DNA of 64,000 bases from Gracilaria gracilis. Taxonomy: Eukaryota > Rhodophyta > Florideophyceae > Gracilariales > Gracilariaceae. A program made the position numbers and the translations under genes. The stretch spans positions 124,001 through 188,000 of the forward strand of contig JARGSG010000057.1 in NCBI GenBank assembly GCA_030374805.1, written 5' to 3'. Positions 54,292 through 63,979 of the stretch are shown piece by piece; the stretch's first letter is position 1; each line of letters begins with the position of its first letter. The notes below the pieces were generated by a model that worked only from the letters and a program-made list of their open reading frames with translations, was not told where the DNA came from and did not search any database.

Positions 54292-54316
54292 CATCGTGAT
54301 GATGATCATCACGATG
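54292..54316 (+). promoter_or_regulatory. 25-bp palindrome just before the oxidase start codon
   Basis: CATCGTGATGAT, one central G, then ATCATCACGATG: twelve-base perfect arms, ending 20 bases before the ATG at 54,337. It could be a dimeric-protein site in DNA or a hairpin in the mRNA leader. Confidence 0.6.
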
Positions 54317-54336
54317 ATGAAGTCCTTGCAAGATCC

Positions 54337-55812
54337 ATGTCACCGACAAATGCGCCGCAAATCGCCATTGTTGGCGCCGGACTGGCGGGACTCGCCGCCG
54401 CAGCCCACCTCCTCCAGCGATACTCCATCCGCGCGACCGTCTTCGAATCCCAGAGACGGGTAGGAGGTCGCGTGCAATCCATCTCCGTCGAGTCATCTCC
54501 TCAGCGAGAGCCACTTGTGCTTGATTTGGGCGCCACTTGGTTTCACGGCACGCACGGGAACGTCGCTTATGACGTGGCCGTTCGAAGTGGTGCTGTACCC
54601 GACTCGCGCCGTACCGATGGCGGCGACGAGCAATGGGACGAGGATTGTGGCGTATTGTTGTTCTCGGCGCCGGCGGTCGTCGTGACAGAAGGGATTGCCG
54701 GCCCCGCTAGTTCCGAGAGCGTTCTGACTGTCGTTCGCGCCTATGCGACTGCCTTGAGGAAGATGGAGAACGGCGACCAGCGTCGAGGTGGCAAGCAGTG
54801 CGATGATGAGAGCGTTATGCAGTTCGTTAGGAGGTTGACACGCTTTGATCACATGGCCCACTTTGACAAAGCTGTGTTTCAAGCACGGGACGCATTTGAG
54901 GCATGTGTGAATGGTTGCGATTCTTCGACGTCCGACTTGTCAATGATAGGTGTGTCCGATTACGTTACGTTGAAAGGCGATAATGTTCGGCCTCATGGAG
55001 GAATGAATGCGCTTGTTGATGCGTTTGTTAACATGTTGGACGAATCTCAGATCGAATTGAACCGAAAGGTGGTACGCGTGGCGTACGGCGTGGAGAAGGG
55101 CGATTCAAACTGTGGAACCGTACGCATCGCTTTTGAAGATGGGCATGCTTGGCAGGGCGATTGCGTTATATGGACCCCTTCAATCAATGTTACGAGGGCT
55201 GCAGTTCATGACCGCGTCTTTGAACCGTGCTTGCCGGAAGAGAAGATTGCTGCATTGGAGGACAGAGTCCTTGGAATTGTAGAGAAGGTATTCGTCTTGT
55301 TGAAAACCCCATTGGAAAACGTTCTGTCGGATTCTAGTATGCCTGTTCTCTGGGAGGATTTCGAAGCTGTTCAGAACCCCCAGCCGTGGTGGAGCAATGT
55401 CTATTCCGTTTTGTATAGTTCGGAGCATTGTATGGTGTCATTCTGGCTTACCGGCGACGCTGCGAAGCGTGTGTGTTCCCTTTCGAACGAGCAGCGGTCG
55501 AAACAGATCGAGTCGTTGCTGACGATTCTGTACTCTCAGTCTGTTATGATCGAAAAGGTGGTCTGTTCACAATGGAGTATGAGTGAGTCAACGTTAGGAA
55601 GTTACTCTTATCCGAAAGTGGGATCCTCGCACGATGCTGTGCGAGCATTGGCTGAGCCGATATCGTCAATGGACCGTCCTGTTTTGTGCTTTGCGGGAGA
55701 AGCGACGCATCAACACTTCTTCTCTACGATGCATGGAGCAGTGGAGTCCGGGTATCGCGAGGCCGATCGGATTGCTGCGCTTTTGAAACCGGGGCCGGAA
55801 GGGGTTTCGTAA
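54337..55812 (+). CDS. Polyamine/spermine oxidase-like flavin amine oxidase, 491 aa
   Basis: FAD-dependent amine oxidase that would oxidise polyamines such as spermine or N-acetylpolyamines, releasing hydrogen peroxide. The N-terminal FAD-binding Rossmann motif is at residues 8-37 (IAIVGAGLAGLAAAAHLL, then VFESQRRVGGRV). The LDLGATWFHGTHGN block is close to that of animal spermine oxidases. The C-terminal flavin motif is FAGEATHQHFFSTMHGAVES followed by GYREADRI. The full length (491 aa) fits the family. The ATG at 54,337 is chosen because it directly precedes the Rossmann strand; the in-frame extension upstream lacks an ATG and is His/Asp-rich. There is no signal peptide, and no clear peroxisomal tripeptide at the end (EGVS). 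It is a single exon. The exact substrate is not decided by sequence. Confidence 0.92.
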   Translation: MSPTNAPQIAIVGAGLAGLAAAAHLLQRYSIRATVFESQRRVGGRVQSISVESSPQREPLVLDLGATWFHGTHGNVAYDVAVRSGAVPDSRRTDGGDEQWDEDCGVLLFSAPAVVVTEGIAGPASSESVLTVVRAYATALRKMENGDQRRGGKQCDDESVMQFVRRLTRFDHMAHFDKAVFQARDAFEACVNGCDSSTSDLSMIGVSDYVTLKGDNVRPHGGMNALVDAFVNMLDESQIELNRKVVRVAYGVEKGDSNCGTVRIAFEDGHAWQGDCVIWTPSINVTRAAVHDRVFEPCLPEEKIAALEDRVLGIVEKVFVLLKTPLENVLSDSSMPVLWEDFEAVQNPQPWWSNVYSVLYSSEHCMVSFWLTGDAAKRVCSLSNEQRSKQIESLLTILYSQSVMIEKVVCSQWSMSESTLGSYSYPKVGSSHDAVRALAEPISSMDRPVLCFAGEATHQHFFSTMHGAVESGYREADRIAALLKPGPEGVS

Positions 55813-56790
55813 CCGTATGAGAATCGCGAGGTTTTGTCATGCGCTGATGCCTGGAGTTGTTTAAAGTTCAAAGGCGCTTTTGCTCATAACCCTGGTTGTG
55901 TCCAGTCGATGTATGTGTCTCTTGTGTTATGCGTTGTTCCCGGAATGCATCCATCGTTCACCAAGAGCTCCGCTATTCATGCCAAGAGACGTTGGCCTGC
56001 TCAAATTGTTCAGCATGAGATTTGAGAAGAGTCGAAGAGGGTTAAGAGCGTTAGTCCTCAGGATCCAAATATTAAGGCTAGCAAACAAACGGTTCCTTGC
56101 CTTACTTGAATTTAGTTCTCTTGCAATCACTCTTGCTTGCCTGGTTGCTTCGCCAGGCCGGAGCCCGTGTTCATAAACCGAGATTTCCGACTAGGTGACA
56201 AGTTTCCCTGAATCTCTCGCCTGTAGAACTCCGGGCATCCAATCATCCAACCAACAGCGGAGACTGAGACTAATCGGTATGTACTCCACGATTGGTGAGA
56301 AGATGGTCACCACTTCTAGGGGCTTCGCAAAACTCTCGATACTTCGATTGAACTCCAGCAGGGAAATTAATGGGTGTTTGAGCGGTTGAGGCCCTTCAAG
56401 GTCCCGGACATGGAGAGTGGTCATGTGACAGCCTATCTCGTTGGGGAGCTGTGAGCATGTGCGAAAGGTCTCGCCATGCCTGAAAGTATCTTTGGCTTCT
56501 TTGCACAAGACATCGAAGAAACAATTTGAAGGAGATGGAGACATTGACTACGAGGGTAAGAGATATCGGTATACGTCCTTCGTTATCATGAGAGCAATCT
56601 CCAATGGAGGCACATACGAATGTTAACCTTCTAACCTTTGCTACTATCGAGATAGGCTCGGGTCTTCATTACCATGTCGTAACTTTTTCTTCATTCAGTA
56701 ACCCTCTAATGACCTTCTTCTCTCGAAATATGTGGCCTGGGGTTCCTCAAACGTTTTAACCCAGACCCACTCTCTCTCGTCTTAAACCCA
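55813..56790. other. Intergenic, no gene supported
   Basis: A 117-codon minus-strand frame (56,191-56,544) has protein-like composition (LLEFNRSIESFAKPLEVVTI) but no start context or known domain. It may be a remnant. Nothing else is seen. Confidence 0.4.
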
Positions 56791-56798
56791 TATAAAAG
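56791..56798 (+). promoter_or_regulatory. TATA box of the VWA-protein gene
   Basis: TATAAAAG in the context CCCATATAAAAG, 99 bases before the ATG at 56,890. This is a normal distance for a short leader. Confidence 0.75.
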
Positions 56799-56889
56799 AA
56801 CCAAACCTCAGTTTGCACCCTATGACGAAGTTCAGAACGAAAAGCGGTATCGAAAACGAAAGACCTTCTAAAACGCTTGTGAATTCACG

Positions 56890-58296
56890 ATGAAATTGTT
56901 CTTCCCCACTCTTGTTGTACTTTCACTCACTCTGTTCTCCGTTGCACATGCTGGGGAAGCCGTAGGGCCATGTGGCACTGCATTCGTAGATGCTGTACAG
57001 AGTGGACCGGGGACTATAACAATTACGCTCACGGTGAGCTTAAAAGGCCAATTTGCTCCGCCATTGATCCAAGTTGGTGCTGCTGGGTATTGGTTCAACA
57101 AGAACACCGGTGCTGTTGGAGCTATATCCACACCTGGAACCAATCCAGTCTACTTTCGGGATATCGGGCTGTACATAGACCAGTGGATTGTCACCCCACG
57201 CAGTGGGATTGTTGAGATAGGCGTGCCGCTCATCGAGGCCATTCACTTTGGTGGCATCTGTTTTGGACTCTTTCCGCGTGCTATCGTCACTGTGAGTGAC
57301 AGCACGGACCCTATTGTTCTGATACCAGAGACAGGTGTTGCACTCCAGAAGAAAAATGCAGACGACCTTGCTTTCGTGATTGACACCACTGGATCTATGT
57401 CCGATGATATCGCTGCAGTGAAGTCTTCCGCTACGGAAATCATCAACACTTTGGCAGAGAACTCCGCTGATTATCGAGTGGCTCTCGTTCAGTACAATGA
57501 CCCATCTGCAGGCGTGGTGCAAGGATTCACATCAAATGCAGCTACAAGTACTGCAGGTATTAACAGTCTGGGAGCTTCAGGTGGTGGTGATACTCCTGAA
57601 CACGTATATGGCGGCCTCCAAGCTGCGCTGGAGCTACCATGGAGAAGGGAAGCAACGAGAACCATCATCACAATGGGGGACGCGCCACCAAAGGATCCAG
57701 AGCCAGGGACTGCCTTGACGCAGGCAAAGATTGTGGCTTTGGCCAACAGTGTGGATATATCTGTTGACACATCACCAACTGTGAGACAGGTTTTGAGACG
57801 CTTGACTGAACGTATGCCCGCAACTGTGACAGTTAATGTTCCGTTTAGTGGATATGTACCACTCTTTATGATACCAATTGGCGGCTCATCAGCTACGCAA
57901 GCTTCTTTTTCGGCTTTGGCGTCAATGACAAATGGGTCGGTTTTCTCGGCTGCCTCTGCGTCAGACGTGGTTGCAGCTCTTGGGAAGGCCATCATGGAAG
58001 GTACGAGTGGGTCAGACTCTGGTGTTAAGGTAGTGGAACGTCTTCTTCTAACTTCAATATGCTGGGCGACAGACACATCACACCGTATGCGAGTCAGAAA
58101 CCCAAACGACTTTGATGTACCTTACAGTTGGGACGTATACCGCACCGTCAAGGAGGGAGAAGGTACTGCGAAATCGGGTGATAACCTGTTTGTCATTGAA
58201 GGGATTCCTAGGAAGTCGACCGTTCGACTGTTTTGGAAAGATGAGAACGACGTCCAGAAGATGACTACAAAAGCACTCAACGAGAAGATCTGTTGA
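56890..58296 (+). CDS. Secreted von Willebrand factor A-domain protein, 468 aa
   Basis: Signal peptide at residues 1-21 (MKLFFPTLVVLSLTLFSVAHA). A beta-rich N-terminal part (about 25-150) has two cysteines. The VWA domain spans about residues 158-350. It starts DLAFVIDTTGSMSDDI with a complete MIDAS DxTxSxS-type site (DTTGSMS at about 165), followed by RVALVQYNDPS, a GGGDTPEHVYGGLQAAL metal-site block and IITMGDAPPKDPEPG. Such domains bind metal and mediate protein contacts outside the cell. The C-terminal 100 residues have WATDTSHRMRVRNPNDFDV and two cysteines, and are of unknown type. No membrane anchor is seen, so secretion is likely. It is a single exon with a TATA box at 56,791. Confidence 0.9.
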   Translation: MKLFFPTLVVLSLTLFSVAHAGEAVGPCGTAFVDAVQSGPGTITITLTVSLKGQFAPPLIQVGAAGYWFNKNTGAVGAISTPGTNPVYFRDIGLYIDQWIVTPRSGIVEIGVPLIEAIHFGGICFGLFPRAIVTVSDSTDPIVLIPETGVALQKKNADDLAFVIDTTGSMSDDIAAVKSSATEIINTLAENSADYRVALVQYNDPSAGVVQGFTSNAATSTAGINSLGASGGGDTPEHVYGGLQAALELPWRREATRTIITMGDAPPKDPEPGTALTQAKIVALANSVDISVDTSPTVRQVLRRLTERMPATVTVNVPFSGYVPLFMIPIGGSSATQASFSALASMTNGSVFSAASASDVVAALGKAIMEGTSGSDSGVKVVERLLLTSICWATDTSHRMRVRNPNDFDVPYSWDVYRTVKEGEGTAKSGDNLFVIEGIPRKSTVRLFWKDENDVQKMTTKALNEKIC

Positions 58297-58949
58297 CCTC
58301 TCAAAGCACGTGCAATATCCGTTGCACAAATCATATTCTAAACATTGTAGGTTCCGTCCTTGGTGAGCTTAGGTCATTGAGGGGTTCTTCTATGGTTGTG
58401 TTATGGGGACATCTCTTTTTCAAGAATACACCTGATTGAGGTGAGTAGACAAGGAAGATTGCCTAAGTCTGCAGACGATCAGAGTAGAAAATGACTTCAA
58501 AAGGGCACCAACAGCTCATGTAAACGTCATGGGAGATGTTTTGCTGGTGCTTGGCTCTTTGAGTAGAGCTGGAAAGATCTGAGAAGAGAAGAAGAAGAAG
58601 GAGCAAAGGCTAGCAACAAATGCATCTTGTGGAAAAGAAGGAGACATGACGAGCAGGTGCTTTGCAGAAACTTGACCTTGTCAGATGTTACCCTTGGGTA
58701 GGTGCGCTTGTCTTGATCGAGAGAAGATCCACCTTCATTGGTAGCTACTAATAAAGAGGGGACCACTACCAGGGCAACTGGGAATACTTTTTTTTAACTA
58801 CTATTGGTTCACATATATGAATCCCTTCAGAATCTCAGGCTTTCGCACTTCGCAACGTCAAAGAATACCTATGAAGGCTTATATGAAAAATAGAAAGGCA
58901 TTTGAAGGATATCAAAACTCTTTCCCCCCTGCAAAAAAAAACAAACCTC
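58297..58949. other. Intergenic between convergent genes
   Basis: Short frames only. Includes the 3' flanks of the VWA gene (plus) and of the 10-cysteine gene (minus). Confidence 0.5.
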
Positions 58950-59480
58950 TCAGAAAAGAAATCCAGCACATTGGCAATCGGCATGTGCTCGGATTGCATG
59001 ACTACAAACTTCATGGAAGCATTTTGATGGATTGAAGATGTTGCCAAGGCTATCACCTTTAACACAGCTTCCTCTGTAGTTCTTCAGGCGCGACCCGAGC
59101 ACAAGGCATCTGCAATGCCTTGCGTTGGGGTTTAAACGGCGATTAAGTTCCGAAGTATTTCGGCAGCAATCACCACATAATCTCCTGAATGTGTTAATCT
59201 CACTTCCAACACGACCAAGAAATGTGCTGGGAATATTCAGGTTTAGCTCTGGGGCTCGGCTCAAGCTTAAACCTCGCGTGCTGGGGGGAGTTTTCTTTCC
59301 GCCATTTCGCTCATAATTTAATTCAATTCCCACAGCCGGCCTCGCACTTGTTGAGCCCCCATTGCTTTCCTCAATTGAGGAAAAGAAGCTTAGTCCCTTC
59401 AAATCCAGGCCAAGATGACTTCCATGGGTACAATGCGCAACAAGGAGAAGGCCGATCTGCAAAACAAGCGAAACTCTCAT
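58950..59480 (-). CDS. Secreted 10-cysteine protein, 176 aa
   Basis: Minus-strand ATG at 59,480. The signal peptide is MRVSLVLQIGLLLVAHCTHG. A variable linker (about residues 21-85) has ARPAVGIELN. The C-terminal 90 residues carry ten cysteines in the order CxxCC ... CxC ... C ... C ... C ... CxC, within RRLCGDCCRNTSELNRRL, HCRCLVLGSRLKNYRGSC, NIFNPSKCFHEVC and DCQCAGFLF. A second gene at 63,415-63,979 has the same ten cysteines and about half of the other residues. It is a likely extracellular, disulfide-rich protein. I recognise no described family, so a defence or cell-wall role is only a guess. Confidence 0.78.
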   Translation of the reverse strand: MRVSLVLQIGLLLVAHCTHGSHLGLDLKGLSFFSSIEESNGGSTSARPAVGIELNYERNGGKKTPPSTRGLSLSRAPELNLNIPSTFLGRVGSEINTFRRLCGDCCRNTSELNRRLNPNARHCRCLVLGSRLKNYRGSCVKGDSLGNIFNPSKCFHEVCSHAIRAHADCQCAGFLF

Positions 59481-60926
59481 TATTTTCCCTGTCCTCTGTT
59501 CGTGATCGAGAATGCGGTCCAGTATATGTCTCTCGTTTGTTGATCGCGATAAGGTAGCGTTACCTTCAGTGTTCTATGGACAGATGCGTGTAGAATTCAA
59601 TACAGCTTTGAAGAGAAGCCGTAACAAGGATTTCCAATAACTAAAACTATGGTACTGTGGTATGCTTCTTAAATACGAGTTAGATCGGGGATTCAGACGT
59701 TTCCAAATCCATCTCTCCAAAAACGTAGTAATCTTCAAAGCGGCATTTCCCGGATTGCTATCCTTGTGTACATTGTCATTGTTGTCTTATGACTGAGAAT
59801 CTGACTGTTTGAGGTATAGTAGCGTATGAAAGAGAACTATCCCTGCTATAGGCCTTTAGGAACGGATTCTGGATGAAGTACTCGTGTATTTGTACAGTAC
59901 TTGCAAATCTAATTACTAAGTGACTCGTCACTCTTTGAGCCTGGTCGAAAACAGTCAGAGAAGCTCTCTAAGTTCAGGACTCTCGTTATGCAGCTAACTT
60001 GTGGTGTACGCTATTGAGAGGTAGATTCATGCGGAAAGCATGGCATAAACTTCCTTGCCAAACTTGATAAGAGAGGTTTACGTTTAAGAGGTAATTTTGG
60101 CAAAGGAAATGCGAATTGTATGGTTGAAATAAAAAGATGTATTCTGTTCTGCTTACCCATCTTCGGGTCCGTTATTGTTTGCGTCATGTGCTAGAGAGTG
60201 CCCAACTTGGGCATTCCAGAGCACCCTGTGAGCCTGACGAGGTCGTTTTAGTTCGTAGGAGTCACCGCCGCACCAGAAGTCCTCGTCATCGAAACTACCG
60301 CATTTTTCTACGCGCCGTTGCACCACTGTCCGGTTTAGCCATTCTCCACCATCCAACTGTGAACTGTCTGCACAACTGAGCCAAATTCAGGGGGTAACGG
60401 ATGCCGAATTAAGATTCTTTGTGAAGGAAGTTTAAACACTCACAACCGAATAAAAATTCTTGGGGGGTCCTATCTTAGCGATCGCCACTGCATTTCGTTC
60501 CCCATAGTCGTGACGTCACCGCCGATCTCGAATTCTGGTCCCATACCGAATGTATTCCTTTCAAAGTTAATCCTGCGACCATAGATAGTCGCCGTATGTC
60601 CAGCTTTCAGTAACGTTCCGACAATAAATGTAAACAAAACGGCAATTTCTAGGGTGGCGAACAGAAAACACGCAATATCTTCGGAACTAAGCAACTCCGC
60701 AGCATTCTAAGACTATTCTCTTAAAGGATAGACACAGCTTCTTCGTTCCACAGAAGAAGAACAAAAAGGCAGAAAGACCGAACAAGTAACAAAGCATTCT
60801 CTAATCCCCTTTATAACGGTCAACTTCAAGGATATCTAAAACTGTAAACAGAAAGAAACCTTAAAATACCAATCACATATTGACAAATCGCATTCAGACA
60901 GCCTCCACGGCCAAGTAGAAAGCCAC
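59481..60926. other. Intergenic, weak small frames only
   Basis: A minus-strand stretch at 60,470-60,694 (74 codons, no ATG) has a hydrophobic segment (IACFLFATLEIAVLFTFIVG) and may be an exon of a small membrane protein. A minus-strand frame at 60,153-60,356 has no motif. Nothing firm is seen. Confidence 0.35.
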
Positions 60927-61373
60927 TTACGCAGACGAGTGCTCAGCATTGCGCTGAACATGCGCACGCCACGATCGAAGAGCCCGGCGTTCGCGTCGCG
61001 TCTTAACAAGACGCTCACGGCGAATTGCTCGCTCCGGTCCCAAAGACAAAAGACGACGAAGCTCCGCGGGCGTTTCGTCGTTAACGTTTCTCGCACGACG
61101 GCTGACATTACCTCCCGGAGCTGTGATTTCACCTGATGATCGGCCACCATTTCGAGGGATGCAACGTTCCGCACGGCGACGTTCCCGTTCTTTCAAGGCT
61201 TCCAGCACAACTTCTGCCGTCAGATGAGCACCAGTTGTGGTGTTGATTCTAATGGTTCCGTTTTCCTGCACATTTGCGCAATGCAGTAGCATTCGTGAGC
61301 GTGCGTTAAAGCTTTCAACCAAAGCACGGACAGTAATCTTGTCTTCTCCGCGCAGAGTTTTCTCGAAAATGGG
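60927..61373 (-). pseudogene. Transposase C-terminal tail, beyond an in-frame stop
   Basis: Read in the same frame as the transposase at 61,374-62,609 and separated from it only by its TAA. The tail is rich in Glu, Arg and Lys (VLEALKERERRRAERCIPRN and RRERLVKTRRERRALRSWRA), as is usual for the charged end of pogo/Tigger transposases. The stop therefore probably truncated a protein of about 560 residues. Confidence 0.65.
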
Positions 61374-62609
61374 TTAGACCGATGCACAACGTTCTTCCGG
61401 CACCCATACACCAGTTCCACGAAAGCCGTTTTGTATATTCCTCCTGGTCACAGAGTCCTCATACGCAGTTGTAATACAAGCGGCGACATCAAAAGCATCA
61501 AGAGTGGTATGCACTCTCGCGATGGAATGCAGTTCACGCTGCATATAGCTCTTGAAAGGGGAAAAAACGCCATAGTCGAGAGGCTGTAGGACGTGGGATG
61601 TATGTGCCGGCAGACCAAGAACGAAGATACGGTTTTCTTTCAACAGTAGAAGCGTTTCAAATTGAATATGAGCGGCGTATCCATCGAACACTAACATAAG
61701 GTGTGTGTTGTTCTTGCGTAGTTCTTCCGTTTCTTTGACAAACTGTTTCGCCCAATCGAAGAATATTGCGCTGTTCACCCCTGCAGGTTCGCGGTGGTAC
61801 AAATAGCAGGGAGGAAGATGTTTATGAATCGTTTCATACGTCCCATTCACCCGCCGAAAACGTGCCTGCTTACCTGGAAAAACAACAATCGGTTTGAACT
61901 TAGATCCTGCTGCATTCACCACTGGCATTATCGTGACGTGGTCGAGATTGCCCCGCGTCTTTATATCTGTGTGAACGAGTTTGCTTTCTGCCGGGCCAAC
62001 TCCTTTACGAAGGGAGCGGCCGATCATTTTCGTAAAGGAAACCCCCGACTCATCCAGGTTGAAAACTTGCTCGGGTTCAGTTATGCGGTATCGACGCATG
62101 AGTGCCTTCATACGAGCAACGTGCTCTACGATGTTGTCTCTGGTTACTGCTTTTATGCGTTTGTTTTCTACCATTTGGACTGACTTAACTTTGAGCGAGC
62201 GGTGTCGTTTGATGAACGAGTTGACCCATGTGGGAGAGGGCCTGGGTTTCGGATGGGAGCATTTGAGGCGTCTCGCGGGAGGCAGAAGTGATACGTAGTG
62301 CTCGGCTAGAGCTGTGACTCCGTGTTTGGTCAAGGGCGTATGGTTGGCAGCGAACTCTTGAATTGCCCGCGAGAGAGTTAGTTCTTCGTCAATGGTGAAC
62401 TTGGTAGGACGTCCTGGTGGAGTATGCGGGAGGTGTACATCTTCGGGCCCCTGTGGAGGAGAGTCGGGAAGATGGTCAATCCACCATTGAAATTTTTTGT
62501 TGATAAGACTCTTCGTAAGGTTGTAACGGTTGGCAATGTCGTTCAGCGACGCAAGAGGTTCATTGTAGTAGTCCCAGAGCGCTAACTGCAGCGGTGTAAC
62601 GTCTGCCAT
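61374..62609 (-). CDS. pogo/Tigger-type (DDE_1) transposase, 411 aa
   Basis: Minus-strand ATG at 62,609. The N-terminal helix-turn-helix (about 5-45, LASLNDIANRYNLTKSLINK) and a CENP-B-like second one (about 75-150, PSPTWVNSFIKRHRSLKVKS) would bind the transposon ends. The catalytic DDE_1 domain shows FNLDESG with D186, LMLVFDGYAAH with D309 and LQPLDYGVFSPFK with D345, a DD35D arrangement. LPAHTSHVLQPLDYG is the usual signature. All three acids are present. The frame ends at a TAA after CASV, but same-frame coding sequence continues for 149 codons, so the copy is probably truncated. Terminal inverted repeats were not found by eye. Confidence 0.92.
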   Translation of the reverse strand: MADVTPLQLALWDYYNEPLASLNDIANRYNLTKSLINKKFQWWIDHLPDSPPQGPEDVHLPHTPPGRPTKFTIDEELTLSRAIQEFAANHTPLTKHGVTALAEHYVSLLPPARRLKCSHPKPRPSPTWVNSFIKRHRSLKVKSVQMVENKRIKAVTRDNIVEHVARMKALMRRYRITEPEQVFNLDESGVSFTKMIGRSLRKGVGPAESKLVHTDIKTRGNLDHVTIMPVVNAAGSKFKPIVVFPGKQARFRRVNGTYETIHKHLPPCYLYHREPAGVNSAIFFDWAKQFVKETEELRKNNTHLMLVFDGYAAHIQFETLLLLKENRIFVLGLPAHTSHVLQPLDYGVFSPFKSYMQRELHSIARVHTTLDAFDVAACITTAYEDSVTRRNIQNGFRGTGVWVPEERCASV

Positions 62610-63414
62610 TTTGTTGGATGACGTAATGAAACTGCGTCAGCTTGGCGCAGTTTTTGCTCTCGGGTCTGGATTCAGGTTTTGGTGGGTGTAGTGAGATTGT
62701 ATTCTGTAAACGGCTGTCCTGGAGAGATCTACATACATTTGCTGTTCGTTTCGCGCTTCCAAAAGCGCGCCAACTTTGAATGGTTTCGGGTTGGCGGACT
62801 TACGAAGTCAAACTGTTTCGGTATCGACTACCCTTCGCGCCAAATTCTATGTAGACACTGCGAATTTGTCGTTCACAGTTTCCGAAATTTGTCCACAGTT
62901 ATAAGCAACTACGTTAGAATGTCTCGCTCTAAAGCTCTTCCCAATACGTGTTTTTTCATGTAAATCCGTCAACCTGAATCTTTAAAATACAAAAGAGTTC
63001 CTATATTCTTCGGGATACGAGCATTTCCTGATGCGAGAGACCCCTTCCTAGGCTGGCAATCAGGAAGCGTCTAGAAAGTGTATTCCCGCTTCAGAAAGCG
63101 GTGAACTACCCACACTACCATTCATTCATTCTTCTTCCATGGAAATTGGGCCTGATATCTTAATGGGTACGAGTGATGTTGGGGGGCCGATTAGACTTGG
63201 AAACAAATGTGCTCCCAAAGCGTGTAGAAGAGCGATGGCGCAGCTGAGACGGGGTATGTTCGGATTTTATTCAAGACGACCCAAAGCTTTAGAAGAAATG
63301 GCGTAAAACAGGAATCTGAGATGACAGCAAATCGCACTGACTTCATCGTTTCGATGAAGACTATACATGACATGTACATTGAAACCAATCAAAACCTTTG
63401 CCTTTCCCAATTTG
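62610..63414. other. Intergenic between transposase and 10-cysteine gene
   Basis: No gene is supported; the longest frame (62,679-62,963) has no motif. If the transposon is complete, one of its ends should lie here. Confidence 0.45.
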
Positions 63415-63979
63415 TCAAATGCCGAATCCGAAACATTTGCAACGAGAGTTGGTACGGAGAGCGTACCCACAAACGTCATAGAAACAAGAAGAAGGACTGT
63501 CTATGTTCCCAAGGCTAGTACCCCTCGCGCACTTCCCCCTGTAGTGCCTGAGACGCGCACCACTCACTAGACACCGACAACCTCTGCTGCCGGCGCCTAA
63601 AAATCCGTTTAGTCGCGAAGAGTTTGTGCAACACTCTTTACATCTTTTCCGAAAAGTACCATTCTCTCTTCCAACTTGACCTAAAAATGAATATGGGGAT
63701 AATATTCTGTGCCTGCTGTTTAGTATCGAATAGAGGCGCCTGGGCGACCTTCTGTTCTTGATCTGCACTTCCTTTTTCAATAGCCATGGTCTGTTGATTG
63801 TCTGGTGAATGTCCCGATGCAATACCTATTGCTGGCCTCCCGGTTTTGTGCACCAAATCGATTCCCTTTGTTGAAGACAAGACTAATGAACTTGTCGCAA
63901 CCACTCCTACATACCTTCCCTCCGCATAATTCAAGATCGTAAGAAAACCTAGAAACCAGAATAGTGAATTCTTCATCAT
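63415..63979 (-). pseudogene. Secreted 10-cysteine protein paralogue, frame-changed copy
   Basis: Minus strand. The ATG at 63,979 starts a signal peptide (MMKNSLFWFLGFLTILNYAEG) and a linker with GRPAIGIASG, matching ARPAVGI of the 58,950-59,480 gene. The cysteine-rich half is in another frame (63,415 to about 63,700): SFLGQVGRENGTFRKRCKEC, GCRCLVSGARLRHYRGKC, DSPSSCFYDVC and RCKCFGFG. It has the same ten cysteines as its paralogue. Comparison places the frame change near 63,690-63,700. It may be one extra base, a very short intron or a sequencing error. The cysteines and spacing are kept, which argues for recent damage or none. The promoter lies outside the window. Confidence 0.68.
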
